64,000 bases of DNA from Agrostemma githago (GCA_958450325.1 OY288257.1:6281873-6345872), one strand, 5' to 3'; shown: positions 12,301 to 24,724, counted from the stretch's first letter. The notes: a model not told the origin generated them from the letters alone. A program made the numbers and translations.

Positions 12301-15300
12301 AATTTTAATGACACAATCATTGGGCTTCTAGTGATATTATGTTACGATTCATGCCGTCATGCAATGGAGCCCGTATGATATATTCTTTTTAGTTAGGAAT
12401 ATTCTACATGGTACGGTGGTACCCCTATAATTTTTCATTTTCCATGTTAGTATTCCTCGTTTTGATCAAAATAATTGACTGGTGAAAACTCTCGACGCCA
12501 AATTCCAAAAGTGGTGTTTTTTCCCCTCAAACCAAAGATCTCGTAAAGATGATCACTTTGAAAAAAAATCATCACTTTTGGAACTCGAGACAAAGAGTCA
12601 TAGTCGGTGAAAGTTTGTTCGTTGAAAAACATTCGACCAACCATAACTCTTTTCTCACGTTTAAAGTGACAATTTCTTTTCCAAGCCGAAGATCTAATTA
12701 ATATACTAATGAATTAGTAAAAAAGAATTGTCGCTTTCGGAGCTCATGAGTCATGACCATGAGTTATACATGGTCAAAGTTATTTTGACAAAAAAGAGGG
12801 GTACATTGTAGAAAAACTAAAAAATCACAGGGGTACTAGAATATCTCTTTTAATTATTATTATGGTTCGCCAACATACTTGCACTAAAAATGTTATCTGA
12901 CATCAGTTGCCAGATGGAAGGGTCATCAAAGTTGGGACTGAACGATTCCAGGCTCCTGAAGCTCTCTTCACCCCAGTAAGCAGTATTCTTGCATCTACAA
13001 TCACTTGATTTTACCAAGCTATCGAAGAATTTGAGCATCTTGTTGTGAGATGTTCCTTTTGATGATTAGATTGTTATACTTGTTGAATTTTGTGGGTTGT
13101 CCTAAAACTGTAATGATAGATCATTGAACAAAGCTAGGGGAATCATAGATAGGTATGTATCCAAGAGTTTGTTTCTCCGTGACGGAACATTATCTACTTA
13201 TCTTAATTGTTGCCGTCTGCCGGGGTATGGGAACAGCCAACAGGTTCGGTGAAAAGAAATGCTCAAATTCTACCAATTGTTTCAAAACACCAGATTCGCC
13301 CTTTTGTTTCTCGACGGTCGAGGATTTTTTACCTGAAGTGGCCTGGAAAGTTCCAACATTAGGATCTTGGCTGATTTTCTCCACGGTGAGCCATTTAGAC
13401 ATACCGTATCTGGCCCGAACCAATATACAATCCTGAGGCGAAACGCCAACCCACCTACACTCTTATCAGGTGTAGTTTCAGATAGGTGAAAGCGGTGGTT
13501 GGTAAATCACAGTTAGAGAGTTGGAGAGATCAGTAAAATACACGGCCGTAGATGGAAGGGTAAATGAAATTAAAGTCGACACTAGCATTGATAATTCTTT
13601 TTTACGACAATGCAAGCAAAGCTTAGGGATATAATTGCTGAAGTTTGAGCCCATTCAAAACCTTCCTAAATAGAGTATAGGTTAAGTTTTGGATGGTGTT
13701 GCTTTTGTTGTGGCAGTTTTTATTGAATTTACGAGTCTGTGCATTCCTCAGGAACTTATAGATGTTGAGGGTGATGGAATGGCTGATATGGTATTCCGCT
13801 GCATTCAGGAAATGGATATTGACAATCGGATGATGGTATGCATGCTGCTACTGTAACTGATTCCTAATTATATTGGTTTGCTGGACGTGATTGATGTCGG
13901 TATTTTTCAGTAATAACAATGTTAAAAAAATTGCGAAGACCACAATAAAATCGGTTTGCTTTTAAACTTCTTATTGGTTGTAGCAGTGCAGTACTATGTG
14001 GAATATAACCTTTCTGGCCCTGAATGTCTAAGCCTCTGTATATCCTGAAACGTTATCCTTGCATATCCTTGATATTTGTTTGTGATTACCAAATAGCTAG
14101 AATGAAGAGTGGTTTCCTACTTTCCTGTCCACATACTTTCATATATGTGAACATACTAATTCACGGGCCTGGCTGCCTTCTTATGGCATCAGTTGTTTAC
14201 CTGAATTCTAGTAAAGCTCAACCTTCCCATTTTTTGCAGCTTTATCAGCACATCGTTTTAAGTGGAGGGAGTACTATGTATCCTGGACTACCAAGCCGGT
14301 AAAGTTCATATACTTTTTGTGCCAGCCATGTGAATCATTATGTTTTGCTGTGAGCTTATTCTGAACATTTATGGTCTTCTTAAATTTGCATTATATAGAG
14401 TACTAAATAGGTTCAAGTTATGTTGCAGTCATTTTGTTTTGAACTTCTAGCACTCAACTCTAAAATAAGTGGGAAACCATTTTAATGATCCATCCTAAAG
14501 TAGTTGTATAATAAACAAAAAAAAATGAAGCCATTATTCCCAAGAGAATAAAAAGGGAGCTAACTAGTTATAATTAATGGAGGAAAATGAAAGAAGAATA
14601 AAATTAAAGCAATATATATTTTCTTTGGTTTAAGTAGCTGTAATTCAAAGGATTCCATCTTTTTAGTGCGCTAAGTTATGGAAGAATTGAAAGGGTGCTA
14701 ACAATAAAAGTAAGTGAAAAAGTTTCATGTTGCAACGTGCAAGATGTCTTTCCATGTAAAAACCAAATTCCTTTCTTTCAGTATGAAACTAGCTTGTTAT
14801 CTTGTTTACTATCCACTTGCCATCCTTTTCCCCCAATTTCTTCTCATTTGAAAAGAGGATTATCTGTTTCTTTTATCATGGAACATGGAAAAGGTAGCTG
14901 ATTTAGGCAGTCCTTTATCCTGCTTGTTGTAGAAACTGTTGGATGGTTGCTATAGTAAAATGCTTTTATTTTTATTTTTATTATATTATTATTATTATTA
15001 TTTTTATTTTAATGAAATGGTATTTTTTTGATACAAGTCCACTATGCTTAAATCTTGTGCTAGTACTTGACCTTAATATGAACTCTAGAGATATATATCC
15101 ATAGTACGAGGCGGGCTCATCTTAATGTTGCATTTGTTGCTTTTACTGTCATCCAATATGCTTATGCCTATTTTCTTTGATGATTTTCTCTTTTATAGTA
15201 CTTGTACGTTCGTCGGGTCAATTTGATGCACTTCAATGTTGTGGACCTTCTTTTTGGCAGGTTGGAAAAGGAAATATTGGATAGATACCTTGATGTTGTC

Positions 15301-17832
15301 CTCAAGGGAAATAAAGATGGCTTGAAGGTGAATCATTCGACTCTGTAGGTTAATGTTGAAATATTAGGGGTGGTGCATTAATCTAGCAATTGAGATCGGT
15401 GTGGGTGTGTGGCTGTCATGTTTTGCAATTGAAGTTATTTGGAAGACTGGGTTTAGAATGTTGCTTATTGATGAATGTTATAGATGTCTATGTTAAGAAG
15501 TACTTTCTAGGAAGTTTTTTTTTTTGAGTCATTCCAAAGCTTCATATGGAACTAAATGAGCCACTCTTGCAAGCCAATAATACAATAACATCATAGTCTT
15601 AATCCCAGAATGCTTTGGGTCACCTAAAACCACCAAACCTAACAATATATGGATTTAATTATTCCTTGATGATTCTTTGTTCTTAGTTCTTTTTTTATTC
15701 AAATGAAAAAGATACTCCCTCCATATCTTAATGATCTTCCCTTTTCTCTAACATATGCGAAGAGTATTTTATTGAAAGGGGAAGGTCATTTAGATATGGA
15801 GGGAGTATTATGGTAACTATGACGAATAATCTTTCTCTGGGCGGTTCTTCTCCTAGGATATAACTTTATGTGCACATTGGATGAATGAGTAGAACAGTTT
15901 TGACTGTTGACATTTCAGTTTCACTAGAATTCAGTCTGTTATGATCTCTTCTGTGTTCATTTGATTCTATGCTGGAGATTTTTTTTTTTTTTTTTAACTT
16001 TTTTTGATAAGGGGAGGTGAAACAGTTGCGGGTTTATCTATTCGTTGATATTCACACGGTGTTCGTCTGTACTCTGTCGTTGATATGCATTAGTCTGTCA
16101 TTTAGTAACGTTTAGATAAATTTAGAAAAGATTTGATAGTTCTAATTATGCTAAAAGGATAATTTGGAAGTTTCTAACCACACCAGGTATAGAGGTAGTT
16201 GTTATGCACTAGTGTGGTTAATATCGAGCTGATACGAGTGGTGAATGTTCCAACTCTTCCAAGTCCCATTCAAAAGAAAAAAATCTTTGTCTAGAAAGCC
16301 AGGTAGTCTGATTTGATATGTCAGTGGCTAAGTTAGTTGCAAAAACCTGTCTATGTAGCGTAAAATTCTGCTAAAAGTGGAGTTCGATTTGATACTATAT
16401 CAGGATTTATTGTTGAAGTAAATTTAATACGGAGTATGCTTTTTTTATTAACCACAAGTTCTCTTTGGGATTCACAGAAGCTAAGGCTTAGGATTGAGGA
16501 TCCTCCGCGGAGAAAGCATATGGTGTACCTTGGAGGGGCAGTTCTGGCAGGGATTATGAAGGTACTTCTTTCAACATCTGTTTTTCCTTTCTTCAAAATT
16601 TCATTAAAGAATAGACAACAGAGTTGATGTAGTAGAGGATAGTTGGTAGCTTCATAGACATTATAGTGGTAGTTGTACACAAGGTCCTTTTTGCATTTTT
16701 TTTCCCTTCAGGTGTGCATTAGATTTGAGGTCCATTCTGGTCCTGGTCATCAATTCCATATGAGTTGGAGTAAATTCAATGAGAGCACGATATTAAAGTT
16801 GGGTCCTGTCAATGCTTTCTCATTAACGTTTTAAATGCTCCTGCTGGCACATTTTGATGCTTCGATCGCATTTATCTTGCAGTTGTTGTCAGCCTGCAAT
16901 GACTAATTGAGATCAGCTCTCAAAAACGAGATTTATATTCATAGATGATAGTTCAAGTGCTATCCTAGATACTTGTTAGTTTCTGTATGTGAATGTGTTG
17001 ACGTCTTCATAGCCATTGATGTATGTGCATGCATGGCTACTCACCTATTCCCTGCTCTAAATTGAATAAAACAAACGAGACATATCTTAACAGATTATGT
17101 ACATGCTCTCTCTCATGGATGAATGACTCCGACGTCTTAGATGGAATTTAGCTTATAAAAGAAAGTTGAAGGAATAATAAGTTATATCACAGCTGTTACT
17201 TTGGCTTAGTTTCAGCCTTGATACTGAAATCAATCATTGTACGCATAATCTTGGTCGTTGCAGCATAGTGGGCAGCATGCCTAATTTTAGGCGGATACAC
17301 AACATGTGATTCAGAATATGCATTTATCAGTATCTAATGTGTAGATTTTAAGCAAGCATTCAATGTGAAGTTGTGAACCTGTTGCAGCAAAGTAGTAATG
17401 TTTAATTTGTCCCTTGTTTGGCTTCAGGTTGCATGTCTGAAACATTTACACTTCAATGTGACACGGCATGTACACATTTCATTTTTAGGCCCTTAACATC
17501 AAATGTTTTCACAAAATGTATCACATCTGAGTTCCAACACTTGCAGCAGAGTCGGAGAAACAATGCCTTAATAAACTGCAGAAATCAATGGGGATGAGGC
17601 GATGAGGGTCTAGGGACTTGCCGCCCAGATGTTATCCCACTGACTGATCAGTTCAAACATGAACGAACAGTCCCATACACTTGGCTGTCTAAAATTAAGA
17701 GATAATCCGTCTTGTGGAATGTCTAAATGCCTAACCTAAACTGTGTTGCAGGACGCGCCAGAGTTTTGGATAAGCAGGGAAGATTATCTGGAGGAAGGAC
17801 TTGGATGCCTGAGCAAGTGCGGCCAGGCATGA
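9312..17832 (+). CDS. ARP2: Actin-related protein 2 (Arp2/3 complex subunit)
   Basis: Subunit of the cytoplasmic ARP2/3 complex that nucleates branched actin under SCAR/WAVE control. Fifteen exons: 9312-9353, 10314-10424, 10596-10730, 10825-10896, 11091-11169, 11294-11343, 11776-11879, 11999-12067, 12144-12207, 12907-12975, 13752-13835, 14240-14298, 15261-15327, 16478-16561, 17752-17832. They total 1170 nt, giving 389 aa, the length I recall for the Arabidopsis orthologue. The first exon encodes MDNKNVVVCDNGTG, the actin-fold phosphate-1 loop. IDSGDGVTHV is the second nucleotide-binding loop, and LSGGSTMYPGLPSR is the adenosine-binding segment. The protein ends in GLGCLSKCGQA. All exons splice GT-AG and every phase closes, so the gene looks intact. 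Introns 6, 9 and 13 hold inverted-repeat elements. Expression is expected to be constitutive; no regulatory site is claimed. Confidence 0.98.
11464..11725. mobile_element. Stowaway-like MITE in ARP2 intron 6 (262 bp)
   Basis: The element starts TACTCCCCCGTTCAAGTCGA and ends with the near-complement TCGACTTGAACGGAGGGAGTA (21 bp; the last 20 are complementary to the start, with a mismatch). TA at the ends fits the TA target duplication of Tc1/mariner MITEs. The internal sequence, including ATCTTGTTTGATTC and AAAGATATTAA-like words, is homologous to the element at 35629-36936. It is the uninterrupted reference copy for that element. Confidence 0.85.
12396..12846. mobile_element. Inverted-repeat element in ARP2 intron 9 (about 450 bp)
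   Basis: The left end reads GAATATTCTACATGGTACGG followed by GTACCCCTATAATTTTTCA. The right end is its imperfect complement, TGAAA-poor but clearly containing AAAAATCACAGGGGTACTAG then AATATC. Terminal repeats are roughly 80 bp and imperfect, as in small MULE-type elements. I could not assign a target duplication, so the ends are approximate. Confidence 0.6.
13190..13440 (-). other. Antisense coding-like island in ARP2 intron 10, unrecognised
   Basis: The minus strand is open over 13190-13423 and, read upstream, continues to about 13440. It encodes a hydrophilic, Lys/Ser/Glu-containing peptide with phrases such as RYGMSKWLTVEKI and KQLVEFEHFF. GC content is visibly higher than in the surrounding intron. 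It may be a captured gene or a transposon gag fragment. I do not recognise the family, and there is no start, promoter or splice evidence. Confidence 0.25.
15713..15807. mobile_element. Short Stowaway-like MITE in ARP2 intron 13 (95 bp)
   Basis: Starts TACTCCCTCCATATCTTAAT and ends with the near-complement ATTTAGATATGGAGGGAGTA. The arms make up most of the element, so it should fold into one hairpin. The TA ends fit a TA target duplication. Confidence 0.85.
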
Positions 17833-18253
17833 TTCTCATTATGCTCTTTCCCTGATCGAGACCTCAAAGCTGAAAGGGTATTGCCACCTGACTCCATAAA
17901 CCGCTTCAACTCACACAACACCCGGCCTGCACCCACTCGATACCAGAAAACGTGATAACCTACATAAAATGAACTTGATGACACTTAACCTGATTAGGAG
18001 AAATCGAACCTGTGTATGGCTTGAATTATTATGCTTTTTTTTGTGGAGGTGAGATTATAATATTTTGTTTTTATTTTATATATTGCCTATATTTTTAGTG
18101 GCAAAATCCCATTTGAGAAGCGGCATTCTGAACTTTTTTTACACGAATGACTTGATAAATGAAATGAAGAGAGCGAATTACTCAACTTATTTATGGTTAA
18201 GACATTTAATTATTTAAAGACAACCTCTTAAATCCCTCTAATAATTTTGATAG
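17833..18253. other. ARP2 3' UTR and downstream spacer
   Basis: No coding sequence is recognised. The first part should be the ARP2 3' UTR. It becomes AT-rich after about 18020 and runs directly into the LINE target duplication at 18254. Confidence 0.6.
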
Positions 18254-18870
18254 ATATTCATCGTTGGGTGGTTTCGGACTATTGTCGGTATCAATTGGCT
18301 GTGACTGGGGTAACTAGTCACGCCGGTGTGGTCGGGGATAGTAATTGGAGGCGACCGGAGTTGGGTAAGGTAAAAATAAACGTCGACGCTGCGATCCTCA
18401 ATGACGATGAGGTGGGTTTGGGCTTTGTGATCAGAGATAGGACGGGGAGGATTTTGCTGATTGGCAGTCGAAGACAGCATGCGCGATGGGTGCCGGAAGT
18501 GGCTGAGGCTAAGGCTGTTAGCTTTGGGCTCGCAAAGGCTCACCTGGCGGGATTCCAATGTATTGCTGTGGAGAGTGATTCGGCCAATGTGGTTACCAAT
18601 GTGCGAAAGCGAGTCCATTGGAGGTCGCCCCTCGGATGCTGCTTAGAGGATATTTATGATTTGCTTGGCTCCTTTTCCAAGAGTCGTTGTTTGCATACTA
18701 AACGTAGTGGTAATACTGTTGCTCACTGGTTAGCTAGATTCTGTTCCGGTCAGAATAGCGAGGTTGTATTGGACTCTTCCTTTCCGACAACTGTGATTGA
18801 GTTGTCGGACGTTGAATTAATATAATGGGTGACGCGTTTTCAAAAAAAAAAAAAATATTCATCGTTGGGT
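18254..18870 (+). mobile_element. 5'-truncated non-LTR (LINE) insertion with poly-A and target duplication
   Basis: A perfect 16-bp direct repeat, ATATTCATCGTTGGGT, flanks the insert at 18254-18269 and 18855-18870. Between them lie about 585 bp ending in 14 adenines (18842-18855). The coding strand runs into the poly-A, as expected for target-primed reverse transcription of an RNA. The insert carries only the C-terminal RNase H-like part of a plant LINE ORF2. The perfect duplication and the still-open frame argue for a young insertion. The first A of the second repeat may belong to the tail. Confidence 0.93.
18270..18825 (+). pseudogene. LINE ORF2 fragment: RNase H-like (RVT_3) domain
   Basis: Open frame with the RVT_3/RNase H signature. 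VKINVDAAI carries the first catalytic Asp, EAKAVSFGLAKA the Glu, VESDSANVV the second Asp, and SGNTVAHWLAR is the C-terminal motif of plant LINE RNase H domains. The endonuclease and reverse-transcriptase parts are missing, so it is not an autonomous gene. The first methionine of the open frame (18247) and the next few codons lie in host flanking DNA and the target duplication, so that start is accidental. The stop TAA lies 16 bp before the poly-A tail. Confidence 0.9.
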
Positions 18871-20212
18871 ATATGCTTCCGCCATCTCATATAGTTAACC
18901 TCTTTGTTTCTTTACGAGATTTAGTTCAGTTATAGATAAACAACTAACTGATCGAGACAAAGAAATTAAGATTTTGTTTTTTTGTTCAAATGAATTTATT
19001 TTGTCGCTGGTAAGAGTTACACTCCCAAGTAAGAGTGCTTTTATACTCCGTAAATATTTAGTAATGTCGTTGGAACCTCCAATGTGGTTGGATGTAGAAC
19101 ACCTTGGGAGGATGAGGAAGATGTATTGGAGTAATATAACAAAAAGTTGAACTTCCGTGTTAATGAGATTGAATTTAGGAATGTTGGTTGATCAACCATG
19201 CAACCACTACAGAGTCTGAGGAAAGCAACGTCCCACCGAATTTGGGGATAATTTTTGAAAACCACGAGAACTAACAGACAACACTTTGCGTCTTAGGAAC
19301 CCATTATCCCATCCCATCTCTTTTTATTATAGCAAGCATCATCATGTAGTGTTGTTACTACATTGGCTTCAATCCAAGAAACTTGGTCATCCAGACATCA
19401 ATGATCAATGTAGGTTGGCTAACTCACCAACAATGCATGGTAATGGTATAATCATCATAATAGATAACGCGTCCCTCACTCATGCCCAGTCTCAGTACCA
19501 TCCTCTTGCATATTATACATCATTTTATGAGTACTTATGTGAGGCACTAACTTGATATTGCCTAACTATTACACGGTAGAATATATAAGGTCCCTACCCC
19601 CCAGTATCCATTTGGCTAACATCTAACTCGAACTATCATTTTATGTGATACTATTTCCGTATCCATTATTTGTAAAGAGTATTTTAATCAAAGATTGTAG
19701 AGACGGAGAGAATACTTTTTTTTTACTCTACCTTTCATGTAAAAGAAAACTATTCATGATAATCTAGATTTTGTTTGTCAAATTAATCACAAAATAGCCA
19801 AGATTAGTGAGCCCACCCTACAAACTAAGCGTACATATAATTAAGTTAACTGGTAGTTGGAAGTATTATCTTTGGCTAGTGACCTAACCCCACCCAATAT
19901 ATAAGAACATTTTCTTGCATGATTTCATACTACATGTAATGTCCAATAAACCAAGGGAAGAAATGCCACATAAACCGCTGCTACTCCAATTATTATATTT
20001 AAACCCTTAAAAGTCATAGTAGTATTATTAACTAATTAACTCACTCATCATTTACGCAAATTAAGAAAATATATACAGTAGCCCTTAACTACACCCTACA
20101 TAATTACCCAAGCCAAGAATTTGAGGCAATTCTTGTTTTGCCACATTTCTTTGAGAGGTTAACCAATAACCACCCCTGCCCTATTATATCAACTCATTCA
20201 TCTTTCCTACTT
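18871..20212. other. Intergenic, AT-rich, upstream of the BAHD gene
   Basis: No gene is recognised. One TACTCCGTA copy lies near 19044. The open frame at 19286-19555 shows no domain and has biased low-complexity content. The distal promoter of the BAHD acyltransferase should lie in its right part. Confidence 0.5.
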
Positions 20213-20220
20213 CTATATAT
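20213..20220 (+). promoter_or_regulatory. Candidate TATA box of the BAHD acyltransferase gene
   Basis: CTATATAT precedes a pyrimidine-rich leader (TTTCTCCCTTCCGCCTTC) about 130 bp before an ATG at 20348. The arrangement looks like a TATA box with a 5' UTR starting near 20245. This is a sequence pattern only. Confidence 0.4.
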
Positions 20221-20740
20221 TTCTCCCTTCCGCCTTCTACTACTAAAACCCTTATTCATTCATTCATATATCATCTATCACATCTTGTTTTTAATTTGTA
20301 GACATACTCATTCTCTACGTGCAACACACATATCTGTCGGTTACAACATGGTTAGTTCATCTCATCAATCCTTATTTTTCTTACTAGCTACATCGTATCA
20401 GTGTATCACGACTCGTAAAAACCAATCAATGCAAGACGAAAAGATAAGTAACAAATAACACGTAAATAAAGAATATTTTTGTAAAATTTAAAACCGGAGG
20501 AAGTAAATGACGATTTATGTATGTATTTGTAAAATTGTAACTCTTAACTCGATTTTTCATATTCAAAATTTTATGCACCCAGTCGACCTAACTCTAGAAC
20601 CGTCACTAGAGATACATATCAATACAACATGTAATTAATTAATTTGCATTGCATGCTAATTACATGAGTACAATTATATTTTTTGAATGGTACTGTATTA
20701 GGTTAAGGAGAATGGAGTAGAGAAGGTGGGTAATAAAACG

Positions 20741-22849
20741 ATGTCCAACGGCCAAAACAACAAGGGAAATGAGCTAAATGTGAGGCACATAGGAGAACCA
20801 ACACTGGTACAACCCGCTGAATCAACCCAAAAGGGTCTATACCTGCTCTCGAACCTAGACCAAAACATTGCAGTCATCGTCCGTACAATCTACTGCTTCA
20901 AAACAGAGGAGAAGGGGAATGACATGGCTGGTGATGTGCTCAGGGATGCCCTAGCCAAGGTCCTCGTACATTACTACCCCTTGGCCGGCCGACTCACCAT
21001 TAGCCCTCAGGGTAAGCTCATCGTCGACTGCACTGCTGAGGGCGCCGTCTTTGTCCTCGCTGAGGCCGCTTGTGACATGGCCGCGATTGGTGATTCTACT
21101 AAGCCCGACCCTGTTACGCTTGGTAAACTTGTCTATGATCTTCCTGCTGCTAAGAACATTCTCGAGATTCCTCCCCTTGTTGCCCAGGTTTCTACATTCA
21201 TTTTCTCGATCTCTTCTTTTTTGTTCACTTCAAGCACATGGTTGTATAACAGAATATTTATGATGATGGGTAGGTTTAGAGTGTCATAATGGTGGAAGTA
21301 CATATTATGGGGGACCTAAACAACCTTCTTTAACTCGATTTTGTGTATCGATATGTGACATGATTACAAAGGAGAAAGAAAATAGGAATACTTAAAAAAA
21401 ACGTACAGGATTGTCTAATAGCACGTTCAAAAGTTCTCATTTACTTGCTAAATGGTTAAGTTCAAGTACCCTATCCGATCCCTATGTCACAAATTTCAGT
21501 TTTTCTATTATTTGCGGCTTGGACCTCTCAAAATCATTTGACAGCCCAAGTGTGTAAGGCACATATCTCTACAATTGAACTCGTGTCAAAAACATAGGGT
21601 GTGTTTGGACGTTATTCTGTCACTATAAACACTACTATGACGAGAACTCGAGAAGTATGTCAACTGGTTACATTATGGTCTACAACAAATTAAATAAACG
21701 TATCAAGCGATGAGCATTATGCATTTACGTCTGAAAGCTCTACGATAGCGCTAGCTTAGTGTCCTGAATTAAGTATTAATCCCTGAAAAGTGAAGACCAG
21801 AAATAAACTGCCTGGAGTGCCTTCTACTTCATAAATAATCTGTATTATTAACAAAGTCATGTGTATTAGTTCACCTAACTCTTTACATTGTCCCTGTCGA
21901 AAGTTTCAGCATCAATCGGAATTGATTAGTATTCCATTGCATTGGTTTAAGAGTGAGCTAAATTCGGAATGTTGAACAAGTGCAGGTGACAAAGTTCAAG
22001 TGTGGAGGATTTGCACTAGGCCTATGCATGAACCACTGCATGTTTGATGGCATCGGAGCCATGGAATTCGTCAACTCATGGGGTGAAACAGCTCGAGCCC
22101 TACCCCTAACCACACCCCCATACCTAGACAGGACAATCCTATCCCCCAGGGTCCCGCCACAAATCGAGTTCAAACACCAAGAATTCGATGAAATAGACGA
22201 CATTTCCAACACCAGCCACCTCTACTCCGCCGAACCAATGCAATACCGATCCTTCTGCTTCGACCCAACCCAACTCGACAAGCTCAAGTCAAAGGCGATG
22301 GAGGACGCCACCCTAGAGAAATGCACCACATTCGAGGCCCTGTCGGCCTTCGTGTGGAGGGCCAGGACCAAGGCCTTAGAAATGAAGCCTGATCAAAAGA
22401 CAAAACTGCTGTTTGCAGTTGATGGAAGGCCTAAGTTCAGCCCACCCTTACCAAAAGGCTACTTTGGGAACGGAATCGTGCTTACAAATGCAATCTGCCC
22501 TGCAGGGGAACTGATCGAAAACACGCTGTCTACAGGCGTGAAGCTAGTCCAAGAATCCATCAAAATGGTGACTGATGGTTACATGAGATCAGCCATTGAT
22601 TATTTTGAAGTGACAAGGGCAAGGCCGTCGTTGAGCTCGACTCTTCTGATCACGACTTGGTCAAGACTGTCTTTCCATACAACTGATTTCGGGTGGGGTG
22701 AGCCCGTGGTGTCGGGGCCCGTTGCATTGCCTGAGAAGGAGGTTATATTGTTTTTGTCTCATGGTAAGGAAAGAAGGTCTATTAATGTGCTTCTTGGAAT
22801 GCCTGTTTCTGCCATGAACACCTTTGAACAACAGATTCAGGAGATCTAA
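20741..22849 (+). CDS. HHT1: Omega-hydroxypalmitate O-feruloyl transferase-like BAHD acyltransferase
   Basis: BAHD enzyme of the ASFT/HHT group that transfers feruloyl from feruloyl-CoA to omega-hydroxy fatty acids or fatty alcohols for suberin aromatics; expected in the cytosol. Exons are 20741-21187 and 21986-22849, giving 436 aa from the ATG at 20741. The N-terminal half has GLYLLSNLDQNIAVIVRT and HYYPLAGRL. The catalytic HXXXD is HCMFD with His166 and Asp170, and DFGWG begins at about residue 383. The intron after PPLVAQ is in the usual BAHD position. The frame is open upstream to 20726, and an ATG at 20348 followed by a GTTAGT donor could splice to 20726. That would give a start of M-V-G-N-K, matching the MV start I recall for family members. 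Subgroup assignment rests on high similarity along the whole protein, recalled and not searched. Confidence 0.93.
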
Positions 22850-23573
22850 GATTTATAATAATAACAATTAAACTATGTATCTCACCTGTTTGTTACTCAC
22901 TACTTATGATTTTTAATTACTGCTTTGATTTTACTATTTGTCTTATGTTAATCATTGAATTTAATAACACTATTTATCATCATTGCTACGGAAATATATT
23001 TGTTTAGGAGGAAATGTATGTAAGCTGCTAAATGCTGAAGATGTTCTTTGTCAAACTGTTTAGTTTTGGCAGGTGAACATGTTGAATTTGTTCACCTGAA
23101 AAGCTACTAGTTTTGTCATGTTTATGTTAATTAAATGAATAATCTACTGTATATGTTGATTGATCAAGATTACAAGATGTGTCAGAGTAGAAAACTGTGT
23201 ACTAATGACAAAAAGGAGTACTGTAAGAATCTGTCATAGAAAAGGCTGAGATTTTCTTAGTGTGCGCGAAGCATTGTCCCATATCGATAGAGGTAGAGGT
23301 AGAGGTACAATAATCAATAATGTACACATATCGAATCCAACAAAAACCCGTTTTTCAACTTTGCCTCTCGGTTATCTATCACCAATTGATTCGAGGATGA
23401 AATTAGAGCCACACATTTACAGAAAAAAGCAACCTCCCTTGTAAGCATTAAATCTAGATTCTGGTTTAATTAAGCTACATTCCAACCACCTAAAGTTACT
23501 CAAATATGGTAATGTGCATTCATGATAGGCCAGGGTAATAGACCAGTAGAACCAAATTCACTAATGGTGTGTT
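22850..23573. other. 3' flank of the BAHD gene, no gene seen
   Basis: AT-rich, with the likely 3' UTR and polyadenylation region in the first 300 bp. The open frame at 23262-23444 has no recognisable product. Confidence 0.5.
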
Positions 23574-23968
23574 TGGGAACTCGGATTTGGATTTAAAATC
23601 CGGATTTGAAATATGTTAGGCGTTTGGCAATCTTGGGCTGGTTGAAATTTGGCTTTCTCAAATTCCTAGGGTATGGGCAGTCATTTCAATTCCGTCAATT
23701 ATCGTTTTTTTATTTTTGCGCATAATCTTGTTAAAATACTTTTTTTTTGTTTTTTTTTTTTTCTGTTTTTGAAAATTTACGCTTTTCTGATGAAAAAATT
23801 TCAAAAATAAAAATAAAAATTGGTGACCTTGACTCGACTCCTCCCGCCCGAATTCCAATTCCAAGGGTACCCAAACACCATTTTGGATTTGGATTTGAAA
23901 TCTAGAATTTCAAATACAAGAATTGAAATCATGAAATTTAAATCAATTCCGAGTATCCAAACGCAACC
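23574..23968. mobile_element. Inverted-repeat MITE (about 395 bp), TAA-flanked
   Basis: The left end TGGTGTGTTTGGGAACTCGG mirrors the right end CCGAGTATCCAAACGCAACC. A second inner pair, GGATTTGGATTT and AAATTTAAATC, extends the similarity. TAA occurs directly outside both ends, fitting a 3-bp duplication as in Tourist/PIF-Harbinger elements. The poly-A/poly-T-rich middle codes for nothing recognisable. Confidence 0.65.
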
Positions 23969-24457
23969 TAAAGAGTAACACAATAGAAAATGAATAATGC
24001 ACACCACTTTCACCTTTGCCTTTGTTCAACTTGCATTGTTTTTTGTCTAGGAAAAATATTGCATTGGTTTCTCTCACCATACCAAAATCTTCTCATTATG
24101 AGTTTTGTATATCTGTGCTTAAATTTGTATTACTGTTTTTTCCTCAGTCTGAACTCTGAAGACCTTGATCTCATCTTAACTTTCGATGTTGTGCCAGCAA
24201 ATCAACATCGATCCAACTATTTCCAATCGCAGTTTTTGAGAGGTCTTATAACACAATATCGTGAGACCACAGACCAGTTAACTTGAAGAAACCCATCTCA
24301 TTAAGTCATTAGTCATTGAGTATGACTTACTTTACACTTATCCCTACACCAACAAAATCCCTTGTCCACGAAATACTTTAGGGTCGGCTAATAATATTGA
24401 GTTACGGAGTATGTTAAAAAATGACTTATTTTACACACACCAAAAATAAAAATAAAA

Positions 24458-24480
24458 TTAAAAAAAAAAAAAAAAAAAAA
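24458..24480. repeat. Poly-A tract
   Basis: About 23 nearly uninterrupted adenines in non-coding DNA, following a run of AAAATAAAA words. Confidence 0.8.
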
Positions 24481-24724
24481 ACTCTTCACTCTTAAACTTT
24501 AGAGGGATATAAACGCGACAAATTAAAGTTACTCACATGAGGAGTTGCTATAGTTCTATACTTAGCTTCTATGCATAAATTTTGTTCTTTTCCCCTTTTT
24601 CCTCATATAAACCATTGACATGATCTAGATAGATATTATGCGTACAAAATTGACATTCAACTAAAAAAAAAAAAACTATTCACAATTTTCCTTTACTTTC
24701 ACATCTTACCTTTACGTTATTACG

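Noticed and set aside
18247..18825. A 192-aa intact protein gene
   Set aside because: The start codon and first codons lie in host DNA and the target-site duplication; the rest is the 3' end of a LINE ORF2.
24458..24480. Poly-A tail of a retrotransposed sequence
   Set aside because: No flanking duplication and no coding or LINE/SINE sequence upstream; treated as a simple repeat.
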